The notes under the pieces are model-generated. The model made no database searches. It had not been told where the DNA came from and saw only the letters and a list, made by a program, of their open reading frames with translations. 64,000 nucleotides of DNA, from NCBI GenBank assembly GCA_002339675.1, contig DDKB01000008.1:186001-250000 (forward strand), written 5' to 3'. Position numbers and translations under genes: made by a program. Source of the stretch: Stutzerimonas stutzeri. Lineage in GTDB: Bacteria; Pseudomonadota; Gammaproteobacteria; Pseudomonadales; Pseudomonadaceae. Below, piece by piece: positions 43,874 to 51,844 of the stretch (positions are counted from its first letter, which is position 1; every line of letters begins with the position of its first letter).

Positions 43874-44623
43874 GCGCAGGCTCATGATCAGCACGACCGA
43901 GATGAAGATCGGCCGAATGAACCGTGAGCCGCCCTGGATTGCCGTTCGCGCACCGAGATAGGCACCTGCCATCAGCGCCAGCCCCATGCCGATGCCCAGC
44001 GCCCAGGCAACCTGGCCGCCGATGATGAACACCGCGAGCGCGACCCCGTTACTGACGAAGTTCATGCTTCGCGCGACGCCGCTGGCTTTGAGCAAATCGA
44101 GCGGATAAAGCAACATGTTGCTAACTGTCCAGAACGCGCCTGTGCCGGGGCCGGCCACTCCGTCGTAAAAGCCAAGCAGGAGCCCCTGGGGCCATTGGCG
44201 CAGCTTTTTCGGCTCCGATGCAAGCTCAAGCGGTGCGGTCGGCATAGGGCTGAACAGCAGATACAACCCGCAAAAACTCACCACCAGCGGTAGCAATTGT
44301 TTCAGCCACTGTGCCGGGAGCAGGTGGGCAAGGCCGGAACCGAGTGCTGCACCGATCGCGGTGGCCAACAGCGCACCACGCCATTGATGCGGCACGAACA
44401 GTTTGCGCCGGTAGAAAGTGTAGCTTGCCGTCGCCGAGCCGAAGGTCGCACAGAGCTTGTTGGTACCGAGCACCAGATGTGGCGGCAAACCCGCGGTCAG
44501 CAATGCAGGCAAGGTCAGCAAGCCGCCGCCTCCGGCGATTGCGTCGATGAAGCCGGCCAGAAAGGCGACCGCAACCAGCGCGGTCAGCACGATCGGGTCC
44601 GTCGCAAGTTCAAGCATCGGCAT
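43841..44623 (-). CDS. TauE/SafE-family inner-membrane permease
   Basis: Predicted transporter of about 260 aa with roughly eight helices; family members export sulfite, sulfoacetate or other small anions. The signature FLAGFIDAIAGGGGLLTLPALLTAGLPPHLVLGTNKL spans the first helices, and the second repeat is LLLGFYDGVAGPGTGAFWTV. Start choice is uncertain: ATGs at 44638, 44623 and 44617 are in frame and none has a strong ribosome binding site; 44623 was taken as a compromise. The gene converges on nudC with a 33-bp tail overlap. Substrate unknown. Confidence 0.85.
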   Translation of the reverse strand: MPMLELATDPIVLTALVAVAFLAGFIDAIAGGGGLLTLPALLTAGLPPHLVLGTNKLCATFGSATASYTFYRRKLFVPHQWRGALLATAIGAALGSGLAHLLPAQWLKQLLPLVVSFCGLYLLFSPMPTAPLELASEPKKLRQWPQGLLLGFYDGVAGPGTGAFWTVSNMLLYPLDLLKASGVARSMNFVSNGVALAVFIIGGQVAWALGIGMGLALMAGAYLGARTAIQGGSRFIRPIFISVVLIMSLRLAWQNWFGAA

Positions 44624-44811
44624 GGTCGTTCGCGGCATTCGTCAGGAATGGGCGGGCATGATGCCGACAGCGGGGCCAGAGTGCCAAGGATTCGGTGTCG
44701 CATGTCGCAGCGCGGGAAGAATGTCGATTCGTCGGCAGTGTCCGGATCCTGAACTGGCCGCCGCCGTTGGGCTTGCCGATAATGCACCGTCGCATATTCA
44801 GGAGGCGGGGG

Positions 44812-45459
44812 ATGCAGTACTTGGGGCTGGGCCTGGTGGTCGGCTTGCTTGCGCTGATGGTCGCGCTGGTTGCACTGCGCGTGCTGCTGTCCGGCCATTG
44901 GCTGCTGGGTTGGCTGCGGGGAACTGTCGGCATGCTCGCCGTCGCGCTGGCCGTCCTGATCGGGCTGACCGGCTGGGACATGACCGGCTATCGATCTCTG
45001 CCTACGGGTAACGATGTGGCGTTACTGTCGTTTCAGGCTGATGGCCAGCAACGTTACCGGGTCCAGCTGGAAGAGGCGGACCAGTCGCGCTTCGTCACGC
45101 TCGAGGGCGATCTATGGCAGCTTGAAGCACGAGTGCTTCGCTGGTCTGGGCTGGCCGCGCTCATCGGTCTGCAACCGGGTTACCGACTTGCCGTGCTATC
45201 TGGTCGCTACCTGGCCGTCGAGCAGCAGGATCAGGCGCACCATCCCTATGTCTCGCTCGCGCAAAGCCTGGTCGGTGTCGACCTGTGGACCGGGCTGCGG
45301 GATTGCCGCTGCACCTCGTTGATGCTCGAAGCACAATCGCGGCGCAGCAACTTCCTGCCCATCGCTGATGGTGCCCGCTATCGTGTCGAGCTGACCCCGA
45401 CTGGCCTCCTGGCGAAGCCCGACAACGCGGAAGCGGAACAGGCGCTCAGCAACTGGTGA
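44812..45459 (+). CDS. Conserved hypothetical membrane-anchored protein
   Basis: 215 aa; I do not recognise a named family. The ATG at 44812 has a textbook GGAGG 7 nt upstream, so the longer frame from 44695 was rejected. Two N-terminal hydrophobic helices (LGLGLVVGLLALMVALVALRVLL and GTVGMLAVALAVLIGLTGWD) precede a soluble domain rich in beta strands (VALLSFQADGQQRYRVQLEEADQSRFVTLEGDLWQLEARVLRW). Orthologues in Pseudomonas are often labelled multidrug transporter without evidence. Lies after the divergent permease gene and ahead of a terminator. Confidence 0.75.
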   Translation: MQYLGLGLVVGLLALMVALVALRVLLSGHWLLGWLRGTVGMLAVALAVLIGLTGWDMTGYRSLPTGNDVALLSFQADGQQRYRVQLEEADQSRFVTLEGDLWQLEARVLRWSGLAALIGLQPGYRLAVLSGRYLAVEQQDQAHHPYVSLAQSLVGVDLWTGLRDCRCTSLMLEAQSRRSNFLPIADGARYRVELTPTGLLAKPDNAEAEQALSNW

Positions 45460-45632
45460 CCATTCGGTCGGGAAGAAGGGGCGCCGACCGCGCGTGAAAC
45501 CTGGCGGTCGGCGGGGTAAGGGGCGGGACTAGCGCAAAACAGGGAGACAAGCCGGCGGGCCTCGCCGCCGTGGAGGTTGTAAGCTTTCGAGCGGCCTCCG
45601 ACGGCTCGCGAGCGTCGATCAGGCTGCTCATC

Positions 45633-45674
45633 TGACCGCGGCAGCCTTTTGCAGTGCCTGCTGCGGTCATTTTT
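45633..45674 (+). terminator. Terminator after the hypothetical membrane protein gene
   Basis: TGACCGCGGCAG (45633-45644) pairs with CTGCTGCGGTCA (45658-45669) with one mismatch, followed by TTTTT. It ends plus-strand transcripts and lies just beyond the 3' end of the convergent SDR gene. The 170 bp between the upstream stop and this stem hold no gene. Confidence 0.65.
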
Positions 45675-45688
45675 CAGGTCAGCTCGGA

Positions 45689-46456
45689 TCAGGCCAGGTA
45701 ACCGCCGTCGACATTCAGTGACAGCCCGGTGGTATAGCTTGAGGCATCGCTGGCCAGATACAGCACGGCGCCGGCCATTTCGCTGGGGTCTGCCACGCGG
45801 TGCAGCGGGATGTGCCGCAGAGCCTCCTCGCGGATGGAATCATTCTTGACCAGCGCGGAAGCGAACTTGGTATCGGTGAGGCCGGGCAGCAGCGCATTGC
45901 AGCGGATGCCTTGCGCGGCGCATTCCTTGGCGAACGCCTTGGTCATGTTGATCACTGCCGCCTTGGTAACCGAGTAGATACCCTGGAAGTTACCGGGCGT
46001 GACGCCGTTGATCGATGCGACGTTGATGATGCTGCCGCCGCCGTGCTCGCGCATCAGCTTGCCGGCTTCGACCGACATGAAGAAATACCCGCGGATGTTC
46101 ACATCGACCGTTTTCTGGAACGCCGATACGTCGGTGTCGAGAATGTGGCAGAACTGTGGGTTGGTCGCCGCATTGTTCACCAGGATATCCAGGCGGCCGA
46201 ACTGCTCGCGAATCTGGGCGAATACCGCCTGGATCTGCTCCAGCTCACCGATGTGGCAGGCCACCGGGGTGGCCTTGCCGCCAGCTGCGACGATCGCGTC
46301 GGCCACGGCCTGGCAGCCCTCAAGCTTGCGACTCGAGACGATGACGTGGGCGCCTTGTTGGGCCAAAAGCTTGGCTATTGCTTCGCCGATGCCGCGGCTG
46401 GCGCCAGAGACGAAGGCGATCTTGCCATCGAGGTCGAACAGGTTGGTTTTGCTCAT
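45689..46456 (-). CDS. Short-chain dehydrogenase/reductase
   Basis: 255-aa classical SDR. ATG 46456 (MSKTNLFDLDGKIAFVSGASRGIGEAIAK) was chosen over a frame reaching 46957 that overlaps the kinase gene. The cofactor motif is SGASRGIG (TGxxxGIG), NNAAT follows, and the catalytic Ser-Tyr-Lys is seen in NVASINGV and GIYSVTKAAV (YxxxK). The C-terminus LSLNVDGGYLA is normal. It lies 29 bp after the stop of the small-molecule kinase on the same strand; in animals and Pseudomonas such SDRs often act on hydroxyacyl or alcohol groups. The substrate here is unknown. Confidence 0.9.
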   Translation of the reverse strand: MSKTNLFDLDGKIAFVSGASRGIGEAIAKLLAQQGAHVIVSSRKLEGCQAVADAIVAAGGKATPVACHIGELEQIQAVFAQIREQFGRLDILVNNAATNPQFCHILDTDVSAFQKTVDVNIRGYFFMSVEAGKLMREHGGGSIINVASINGVTPGNFQGIYSVTKAAVINMTKAFAKECAAQGIRCNALLPGLTDTKFASALVKNDSIREEALRHIPLHRVADPSEMAGAVLYLASDASSYTTGLSLNVDGGYLA

Positions 46457-46485
46457 GGAATGCTTTCCCTCTTGGTGAGCTGTCT

Positions 46486-47553
46486 TTACAGCGTCGAGTT
46501 GTGGATGACCTGAAGACCGGCCTGTTCGAGCAGGGCGTTCATCTGCACGAATCCGGCGAAGCGCGGGTCCTTTGTCTGCCCGTGGAAATAGCGGTAGTAG
46601 ATCTGTTGCACGATCGCGGCCAGGCGGAACAGCCCGTACGTGTAGTAGTAGTCGAAATTGTCGATGCGAATGCCTGCGCGCTCGGCGTAATAATCGACGA
46701 ACTGCCGGCGAGTGAGCATGCCGGGTGCGTTGCTCGGCTGCTTGCGTATCCGCTGCAGTGGCGCCGGGTCGCCGGCCTCGATCCAGTAGGCCAGAGTGTT
46801 GCCCAGGTCCATCAGCGGATCGCCGATCGTGGTCATCTCCCAGTCCAGGACGCCGACGATCTGCATCGGGTTTTGCGGGCTGAGAATCACGTTGTCGAAG
46901 CGGTAGTCGTTGTGGACGATGCCGGGTTTGTGATGATCCGCGGGCATCTTGTCCCACAGCCAGGCCTTGACCGGTTCCCAGCCCGGGGCATCAGCGGTGG
47001 CTGCGCGCTCGTAGCGATCGATCCAGCCGCCGATCTGGCGCTGCACGTAGCCCTCCGGCTTGCCGAGATCGCCTAGCCCACAGCTTTGGTAATCAACGTT
47101 GTGCAGTTCAACCAACTTGTCGACGAAGCTCTTGCACAGAGTTTGCGTCTGGTCTGCCGAGAAGCTCAGTTCAGGCGGCATGTCCTCACGCAGGATGATG
47201 CCTGTGACCCGCTCCATCACGTAGAACTCGGCGCCGATCAGCGATTCATCGGTGCAATGGACATACGCCTTCGGGCAGTAGGGAAACCCGGCGTTGAGCT
47301 GGGTCAGGATCCGGTATTCGCGGCCCATGTCATGCGCGGACTTGGCCTTGTGGCCGAACGGTGGCCGGCGCAGCACGAATTCCTGCTCCGGGTACTCCAG
47401 CAAGTAAGTGAGGTTGGAGGCGCCTCCCGGGAACTGGGAAATGCGGGGGCTGCCGGCCAGGCCGGGGATGTGCTCCTTCAGGTAGCGGTCGATGGCCTCG
47501 GCGGGCAACTCCTCGCCCTCGCGGATGCGGCTGGTCTGATCTATGAGCGCCAT
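46486..47553 (-). CDS. APH-fold kinase, ACAD10/11 and LvaA type
   Basis: 355-aa member of the aminoglycoside-phosphotransferase fold, of the subgroup that forms the kinase domain of animal ACAD10/ACAD11 and the 4-hydroxyvaleryl-CoA kinase LvaA of P. putida. ATG 47553 (MALIDQTSRIREGEELP) has AAGGGAAC upstream. The fold's landmarks are FPGGASNLTYLL (nucleotide loop), EFVLRRPP, Brenner motif HNDYRFDN (His214-Asn221, catalytic Asp216) and the metal-binding DWE (Asp237). It is unlikely to be a drug-resistance gene. With the SDR downstream and an SCP2 protein and histidine phosphatase upstream on the same strand, a role in phosphorylating a hydroxyacyl-CoA is an attractive inference. Confidence 0.88.
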   Translation of the reverse strand: MALIDQTSRIREGEELPAEAIDRYLKEHIPGLAGSPRISQFPGGASNLTYLLEYPEQEFVLRRPPFGHKAKSAHDMGREYRILTQLNAGFPYCPKAYVHCTDESLIGAEFYVMERVTGIILREDMPPELSFSADQTQTLCKSFVDKLVELHNVDYQSCGLGDLGKPEGYVQRQIGGWIDRYERAATADAPGWEPVKAWLWDKMPADHHKPGIVHNDYRFDNVILSPQNPMQIVGVLDWEMTTIGDPLMDLGNTLAYWIEAGDPAPLQRIRKQPSNAPGMLTRRQFVDYYAERAGIRIDNFDYYYTYGLFRLAAIVQQIYYRYFHGQTKDPRFAGFVQMNALLEQAGLQVIHNSTL

Positions 47554-47734
47554 GCTGTTCCCTTTGTCTGTTCGATACCCACGTTGCCCCCTTGTCGGTT
47601 CGCATACGCTTGTGTCCGGCGGGACAAATCTAAAGCGCTGGGTCAGGATGACCAAGTCAAGGCGGTCGTTATTGGTCGGGGTGTTGCCTTGTGATCAATG
47701 TTCCTGATGCTCGATCATCTTCGAAAAAGCGCAT

Positions 47735-47767
47735 AAAAAAACCGAAGTCAACAGACTTCGGTTTTTT
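47735..47767. terminator. Bidirectional hairpin terminator between SCP2 and kinase genes
   Basis: ACCGAAGTC / GACTTCGGT stem with an AACA loop, flanked by a run of seven A and six T. On the minus strand it ends the SCP2 transcript before the kinase gene, so the kinase-SDR pair probably has its own promoter in 47554-47730. Confidence 0.85.
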
Positions 47768-47782
47768 TGGACAACGCTTGGT

Positions 47783-48097
47783 TCAGGAAGGGAACAGTTC
47801 GCTCAGCTTCAGGGCCAGCATCATGTCGCCTTCGGCGCGTAGCTTGCCCGCCATGAAAGCCTGCATGCCGTCGGTCTCGCCGCTGATCACGCCCTGCATA
47901 GTTTCGCTATCCATGATGAGCGTCACATTGGCATCGGCGGACTCGCCCTTGTGGAAGTCACAGGTGCCGTCCTTGACGACCAGGTAGTAGTTCTCTGCGT
48001 CGGTGATGTTGAACTGGAACACCAGGTCCAGGCCGGCAGCGGCGCTCGGGTTGAACTTGGCCTTCATGCCTTCGATGGTTTGGTCGACGTTGCTCAT
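47783..48097 (-). CDS. SCP2 sterol-binding domain protein
   Basis: 104-aa single-domain member of the sterol carrier protein 2 family, which binds fatty acyl-CoA and other lipids in a hydrophobic tunnel. The sequence MSNVDQTIEGMKAKFNPSAAAGLDLVFQFNITDAENYYLVVKDGTCDFHKG ... ADANVTLIMDSETMQGVISGETDGMQAFMAGKLRAEGDMMLALKLSELF shows the whole fold, including the GKLRAEGDMMLALKL helix pair. A GAGAGGTCCCTTATTTT leader precedes it. It lies 60 bp after the histidine phosphatase stop; together they suggest an acyl-CoA or lipid-linked function. Confidence 0.93.
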   Translation of the reverse strand: MSNVDQTIEGMKAKFNPSAAAGLDLVFQFNITDAENYYLVVKDGTCDFHKGESADANVTLIMDSETMQGVISGETDGMQAFMAGKLRAEGDMMLALKLSELFPS

Positions 48098-48157
48098 CTG
48101 AGAGGTCCCTTATTTTCGTGATGGAGATGCAGCGCAGGGCCGCGGTTGGGCTGGTGC

Positions 48158-48871
48158 TCATCGGTAACTGATGAGCGCCGGATTGTTCAGTAATTCCAGG
48201 TGCGCGTGGCTGTTGAAGGAAGCCAGCGCCACAGACTGGTTGCGAAACTTGAGGCGGCTCAACGAGGTGTTGACGATCTGCCAGTTCAGCTCGAACGCAC
48301 TGATCGGCGCTACGCCGATGATCACCTGGAGCAGGGCGGTGATGGTACCGCCGGACGTAAAGATCGCGACGTGGTCGCTCGGACTCGCCTGAACCAATAC
48401 CCGGTCCAGACCGCTGCGGACGCTGTCGACGAAAGTTTGCCAGCTCATTAGGCCATGCTTGTCGTGGTTGCCGGATACCCAGCGATGGATGACAGTTTTG
48501 AATAGGCGCTGAAATTCGGAGCGGTGGTCTGCTGCGTTCTGAAAAACGTGCAGGGCCTCCGGCTCCTCGGCCAACAGGTCGTCCATGTGCGCGCGGATGA
48601 CCTCATCCGCAAGGAACTCGTTGAATGCCGGATCGATTTCCAGGGCAGGGGTGGGCCGTTGCGGATCGCCGGACATCTGGTCGAGCGTCGCGCGGGCTGT
48701 GTCTTGCTGGCGTTTCAACGCCCCGCTCAGGCAGCGATCGAAGCGAATGCCCAGGCGGTTCAGGTGATCGCCCAGCGCGATGGACTGCTCGATGCCGAGC
48801 GGTGAGAGCACGTCGTAATTGTCTGCGCCGAATGACGCCTGACCATGTCTGATCAGGTAGATCGTGCCCAT
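48158..48871 (-). CDS. Histidine phosphatase family protein
   Basis: 237-aa phosphoglycerate-mutase-like phosphatase. The RHG signature is TIYLIRHGQASFG with catalytic His9; the second Arg lies in LSGALKRQQDTA, the acid residue in NEFLADEV (a Glu) and the second His in HVAIFTSGGTITALL is replaced by a Ser/Thr-rich turn typical of some subgroups (TSGG rather than SHGG). That change deserves note since it removes a usual active-site His. Upstream of the SCP2 gene on the same strand; divergent from sohB with 179 bp between. Confidence 0.85.
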   Translation of the reverse strand: MGTIYLIRHGQASFGADNYDVLSPLGIEQSIALGDHLNRLGIRFDRCLSGALKRQQDTARATLDQMSGDPQRPTPALEIDPAFNEFLADEVIRAHMDDLLAEEPEALHVFQNAADHRSEFQRLFKTVIHRWVSGNHDKHGLMSWQTFVDSVRSGLDRVLVQASPSDHVAIFTSGGTITALLQVIIGVAPISAFELNWQIVNTSLSRLKFRNQSVALASFNSHAHLELLNNPALISYR

Positions 48872-49050
48872 GCATGGCTCCGTGAGCGTTTTGCGCGAGG
48901 TTAGGGTGATCGCCCAGGAGTGTCAACGATCAATCATACGTTTGTTTGAATCTGACGCTGCTGGCTCAGAGTGGCAGGCTATCGGTATGCTTGGACGGTT
49001 TATGCCAGCCGTTCGTTCGGCCGGTGGCCATAGGTGACCGAGGGGGATGT

Positions 49051-50076
49051 GTGGAATTTCTCGCTGATTACGCAAGCTTTCTGGCAAAGACGGTGACGCT
49101 GGTGGCCGCTGTGCTGGTGGTGCTGGTTGCGCTCGCCTCACTGCGCCGCGGTCGTGGCAAGCAGTCCGGAGGGCACCTGGACGTGCACAAGCTCAACGAC
49201 TTCTACAAGACGATGCGCGAACGCCTGGAACAGTCGTTGATCGACAAGGACCAGCTCAAGCAGCAGCGCAAGCGCGAAGCCAAGGCCGCCAAGCTCGCCA
49301 GGAAGAACCCCGAAGCGCGTGCGCGGGTGTTCGTGCTGGATTTCGACGGTGATATTAAGGCATCCGCCGTCGACAGCCTGCGCCATGAAATCACTGCGCT
49401 GCTGACCCTGGCGACGCCAAAGGACGAGGTTGTGCTGCGGCTGGAGAGCGGTGGCGGCATGGTGCACGGCTACGGGCTCGCCGCCTCGCAGCTGGTGCGG
49501 ATACGCGACGCCGGCGTGCCGCTCACGGTCTGCGTGGACAAGGTCGCCGCAAGCGGCGGCTACATGATGGCCTGTATCGGTGACAGGATTCTCAGCGCGC
49601 CGTTCGCGATCCTCGGGTCGATCGGTGTCGTTGCCCAGCTGCCAAACGTGCACCGCCTGCTGAAGAAGCACGACGTGGACGTCGAGGTGCTGACCGCCGG
49701 GGAGTTCAAGCGCACGCTGACCATCTTCGGCGAGAACACCGAAAAGGGACGAGAGAAATTCCAGGACGACCTTGAGACCACCCACGAGCTGTTCAAGAAC
49801 TTCGTGGCGCGGTATCGCCAGCAGCTGTCCATCGACGAGGTGGCCACGGGTGAGGTCTGGCTGGGTATCGCGGCGATCGGCAAGCAGCTGGTGGACCAGC
49901 TGATGACCAGCGATGAGTACCTGGCCGCCCGCGCCCGCGAGGCCGACCTGTACCACCTGCATTACGCCGAAAAGAAAAGTCTTCCGGAGCGATTCGGGAT
50001 GGCAGCCAGCGCCACCCTCGAGCGAAGCGTGCTCAAGGGCTGGACGCGGCTGAACGAGCAACGATTCTGGCAATGA
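49051..50076 (+). CDS. sohB: Inner-membrane signal peptide peptidase-like protease SohB
   Basis: S49-family membrane protease, 341 aa. The GTG start at 49051 (VEFLADYASFLAKTVTLV) has GAGGGGGAT upstream, so the longer frame from 48946 was rejected. One N-terminal membrane helix (LAKTVTLVAAVLVVLVALASL) is followed by a linker and the S49 domain: LRLESGGGMVHGYGLAASQL, catalytic Ser in KVAASGGYMMACIGD, and the general-base Lys region GEFKRTLTIFGENTEKGREKF. Length fits SohB rather than the longer SppA. Confidence 0.93.
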   Translation: MEFLADYASFLAKTVTLVAAVLVVLVALASLRRGRGKQSGGHLDVHKLNDFYKTMRERLEQSLIDKDQLKQQRKREAKAAKLARKNPEARARVFVLDFDGDIKASAVDSLRHEITALLTLATPKDEVVLRLESGGGMVHGYGLAASQLVRIRDAGVPLTVCVDKVAASGGYMMACIGDRILSAPFAILGSIGVVAQLPNVHRLLKKHDVDVEVLTAGEFKRTLTIFGENTEKGREKFQDDLETTHELFKNFVARYRQQLSIDEVATGEVWLGIAAIGKQLVDQLMTSDEYLAARAREADLYHLHYAEKKSLPERFGMAASATLERSVLKGWTRLNEQRFWQ

Positions 50077-50086
50077 GAGGTAACCG

Positions 50087-51079
50087 ATGACCAGCTTCAA
50101 GGCACTGCAAGCCTGCGAAAAAACCGATGGCGGTTTCGAGACGCGCGTTGTACAGCGTGACGTCCAGGACCTTCCGGCCGGAGAGGTGCTGATCCGCGTC
50201 AGCTATTCGTCCCTGAATTACAAGGACGCACTGTCTGCCAGCGGCAACCGCGGCGTGACGCGTCAGTATCCGCACACCCCTGGAATCGATGCGGCCGGCA
50301 CGGTCGCCGAATCCAGCGTGGCCGAATTCACGGCCGGCGACGAGGTGATCGTGACGGGTTATGACCTGGGCATGAACACCGCCGGCGGCTTCGGCCAGTA
50401 CATCCGTGTGCCTGCTGCCTGGGTGATCAAGCGCCCGGCGGGGCTGTCGCTGCGCGAAGCCATGGCGCTCGGTACGGCGGGGCTGACGGCTGCACTCTGT
50501 GTGGACAAGCTCGAGCAGGCCGGACTGGAGCCGGGCGATGCACCGGTCCTGGTCACCGGGGCGACCGGCGGGGTCGGCAGCATCGCGGTCGCGCTGTTGT
50601 CTCGCCTCGGCTACAACGTCGCCGCCGTGACCGGCAAGGCCGACCAGGCGCAGTTCCTCACCCGGCTGGGTGCTACGCAGATCGTCGAGCGTAGTGCGCT
50701 TCAGGCCGGCACCGAAAAGGCGCTGCTCAAGGAGCAGTGGGCGGGTGCGGTCGACACGGTCGGCGGCGATATCCTGTTCAACGTGGTCAAGTCACTGCAA
50801 CGTGGTGCGAGCGTGTCCTGCTGTGGCCTGACCGCCGGGACACACTTCCAGGCCAGCGTACTGCCGTTCATCCTGCGGGGGGTGAACCTGCTGGGTGTCG
50901 ATTCGGTGGAAATCCCGTTGGTGGTCAAGGCCTCGATGTGGGACAAGCTGTCGGTGCAGTGGAAGCTGCCGAACCTGGACGATCTGGTGGAGGAAGTGTC
51001 GCTGGAGCAACTGCCGGGCGCGATCGAGCGAATCCTCGCCGGGAGGCATGCCGGACGCATGCTGGTCAGGCTCGACTGA
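50087..51079 (+). CDS. YhdH/AcuI-type acrylyl-CoA (quinone) reductase
   Basis: 330-aa zinc-free medium-chain reductase. Family pieces: SYSSLNYKDALSASGNRG, the PHTPGIDAAGTVAES segment, GYDLGMNTAGGFGQYIRVPAAWVI, the nucleotide-binding VLVTGATGGVGSIAVALLSRLGY and DTVGGDILFNVVKSL. This set matches E. coli YhdH/AcuI, which reduce acrylyl-CoA to propionyl-CoA with NADPH. ATG 50087 lies 10 bp after sohB and has GAGAGG upstream, so the two are probably co-transcribed. Confidence 0.92.
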   Translation: MTSFKALQACEKTDGGFETRVVQRDVQDLPAGEVLIRVSYSSLNYKDALSASGNRGVTRQYPHTPGIDAAGTVAESSVAEFTAGDEVIVTGYDLGMNTAGGFGQYIRVPAAWVIKRPAGLSLREAMALGTAGLTAALCVDKLEQAGLEPGDAPVLVTGATGGVGSIAVALLSRLGYNVAAVTGKADQAQFLTRLGATQIVERSALQAGTEKALLKEQWAGAVDTVGGDILFNVVKSLQRGASVSCCGLTAGTHFQASVLPFILRGVNLLGVDSVEIPLVVKASMWDKLSVQWKLPNLDDLVEEVSLEQLPGAIERILAGRHAGRMLVRLD

Positions 51080-51201
51080 GCGGTCGCGCGACGAGACGGT
51101 CTCGCTTGCTATCGGGCTATCGGGTGGATAGCCAGATTCGATTTTTCGCGGGCGCCTGAACAGGCGAAGCTGGCGCCACCTCAACCGAGCGGGAGCCGGC
51201 C

Positions 51202-51300
51202 GTGAAAGCGTTCGCAGAAAAGATCATCGCTACGTTCGGTAAGAAGCAGGTTGCCGACAGCGCCACCCTGGAACATCCAAATTTCTGGATGTATCAATGA
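51202..51300 (+). CDS. Candidate 32-aa microprotein
   Basis: GTG start at 51202 with GGGAG 9 nt upstream, reading MKAFAEKIIATFGKKQVADS (20 residues), then ATLEHPNFWMYQ and a TGA that lies at the first base of a strong terminator stem. The peptide has an amphipathic basic N-terminus and a conserved-looking aromatic tail (HPNFWMYQ). Position between a gene end and a terminator and a proper ribosome binding site argue for reality, but no homologue is known to me. Not the same as any shadow frame of a neighbour. Confidence 0.45.
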   Translation: MKAFAEKIIATFGKKQVADSATLEHPNFWMYQ

Positions 51301-51328
51301 AAGAACCCGCCAGGTGGCGGGTTCTTTT
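51300..51328. terminator. Bidirectional terminator between the 32-aa ORF and the DUF934 gene
   Basis: Perfect 12-bp stem AAAGAACCCGCC (51300-51311) / GGCGGGTTCTTT (51316-51327) with an AGGT loop and T run. It can end plus-strand transcripts from the microprotein and minus-strand transcripts from DUF934-cysI. Confidence 0.9.
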
Positions 51329-51343
51329 ATTTCGCAGACGGCT

Positions 51344-51844
51344 TCAGCCCTGTCGGCGGCGGAACAGTGGAAGCGGTTCGTCCGCGGCCGCCTGATAGGT
51401 CACGGAAAAGTCCTTCAGACTTTGCAGCGCGTCGTACGGATCACGGTCGGGGCGCACCGCGAAGGCATCGAAGCCGCAACGCCTCATGTAGAACAACTGG
51501 TCGCGCAGGACGTCACCGATAGCGCGCACTTCTCCCTTGTAGCCGTAGCGATCGCGCAACAGCCGGGCACTGGAGTAATGCCGACCGTCGGTGAACGCCG
51601 GGAAGTTCAGGGCCACGACCTGGAAATGCTCCAGGTCGTCAGCGATCTCTTCCACCGCCTCGTCCGAATCGAGCCAGACGCCCAGGCCACCGTCGCGTGC
51701 CTTGAGTGCGTGGGCATGGTCGAGCCACAGCTGCAGCGGAACGATCAGATCGTCGCAATTGGACAGACTGTCGAGGGTCACGTTCTTCGGCAGCAAGTGC
51801 CAGGTCTCGTCGATGACCTGGCCGTTCTTAATGATTCGCTGCAT
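51344..51844 (-). CDS. DUF934 protein linked to sulfite/nitrite reductase
   Basis: 166-aa protein of the DUF934 family, usually found next to CysI-like hemoprotein reductases in Pseudomonas and other proteobacteria. ATG 51844 (MQRIIKNGQVIDETWHLLP) was preferred to a longer frame from 51931 that would run deeper into cysI. Typical pieces are GVWLDSDEAVEEIADDLEHFQVVALNFPAFTDGRHYSSARLLRDRYGYKGEVRAIGDVLRDQLFYMRRCGFDAF, which is the family's RDQ...RCGFDAF signature. The start overlaps the cysI stop by 17 bp, implying coupling. Its biochemical role is unproven; it may supply or stabilise the reductase. Confidence 0.9.
   Translation of the reverse strand: MQRIIKNGQVIDETWHLLPKNVTLDSLSNCDDLIVPLQLWLDHAHALKARDGGLGVWLDSDEAVEEIADDLEHFQVVALNFPAFTDGRHYSSARLLRDRYGYKGEVRAIGDVLRDQLFYMRRCGFDAFAVRPDRDPYDALQSLKDFSVTYQAAADEPLPLFRRRQG

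Noticed and set aside
46486..47553. Aminoglycoside resistance gene
   Set aside because: The APH fold is present, but the sequence belongs with ACAD10/LvaA-type metabolic kinases and sits in a metabolic cluster, not a mobile context.
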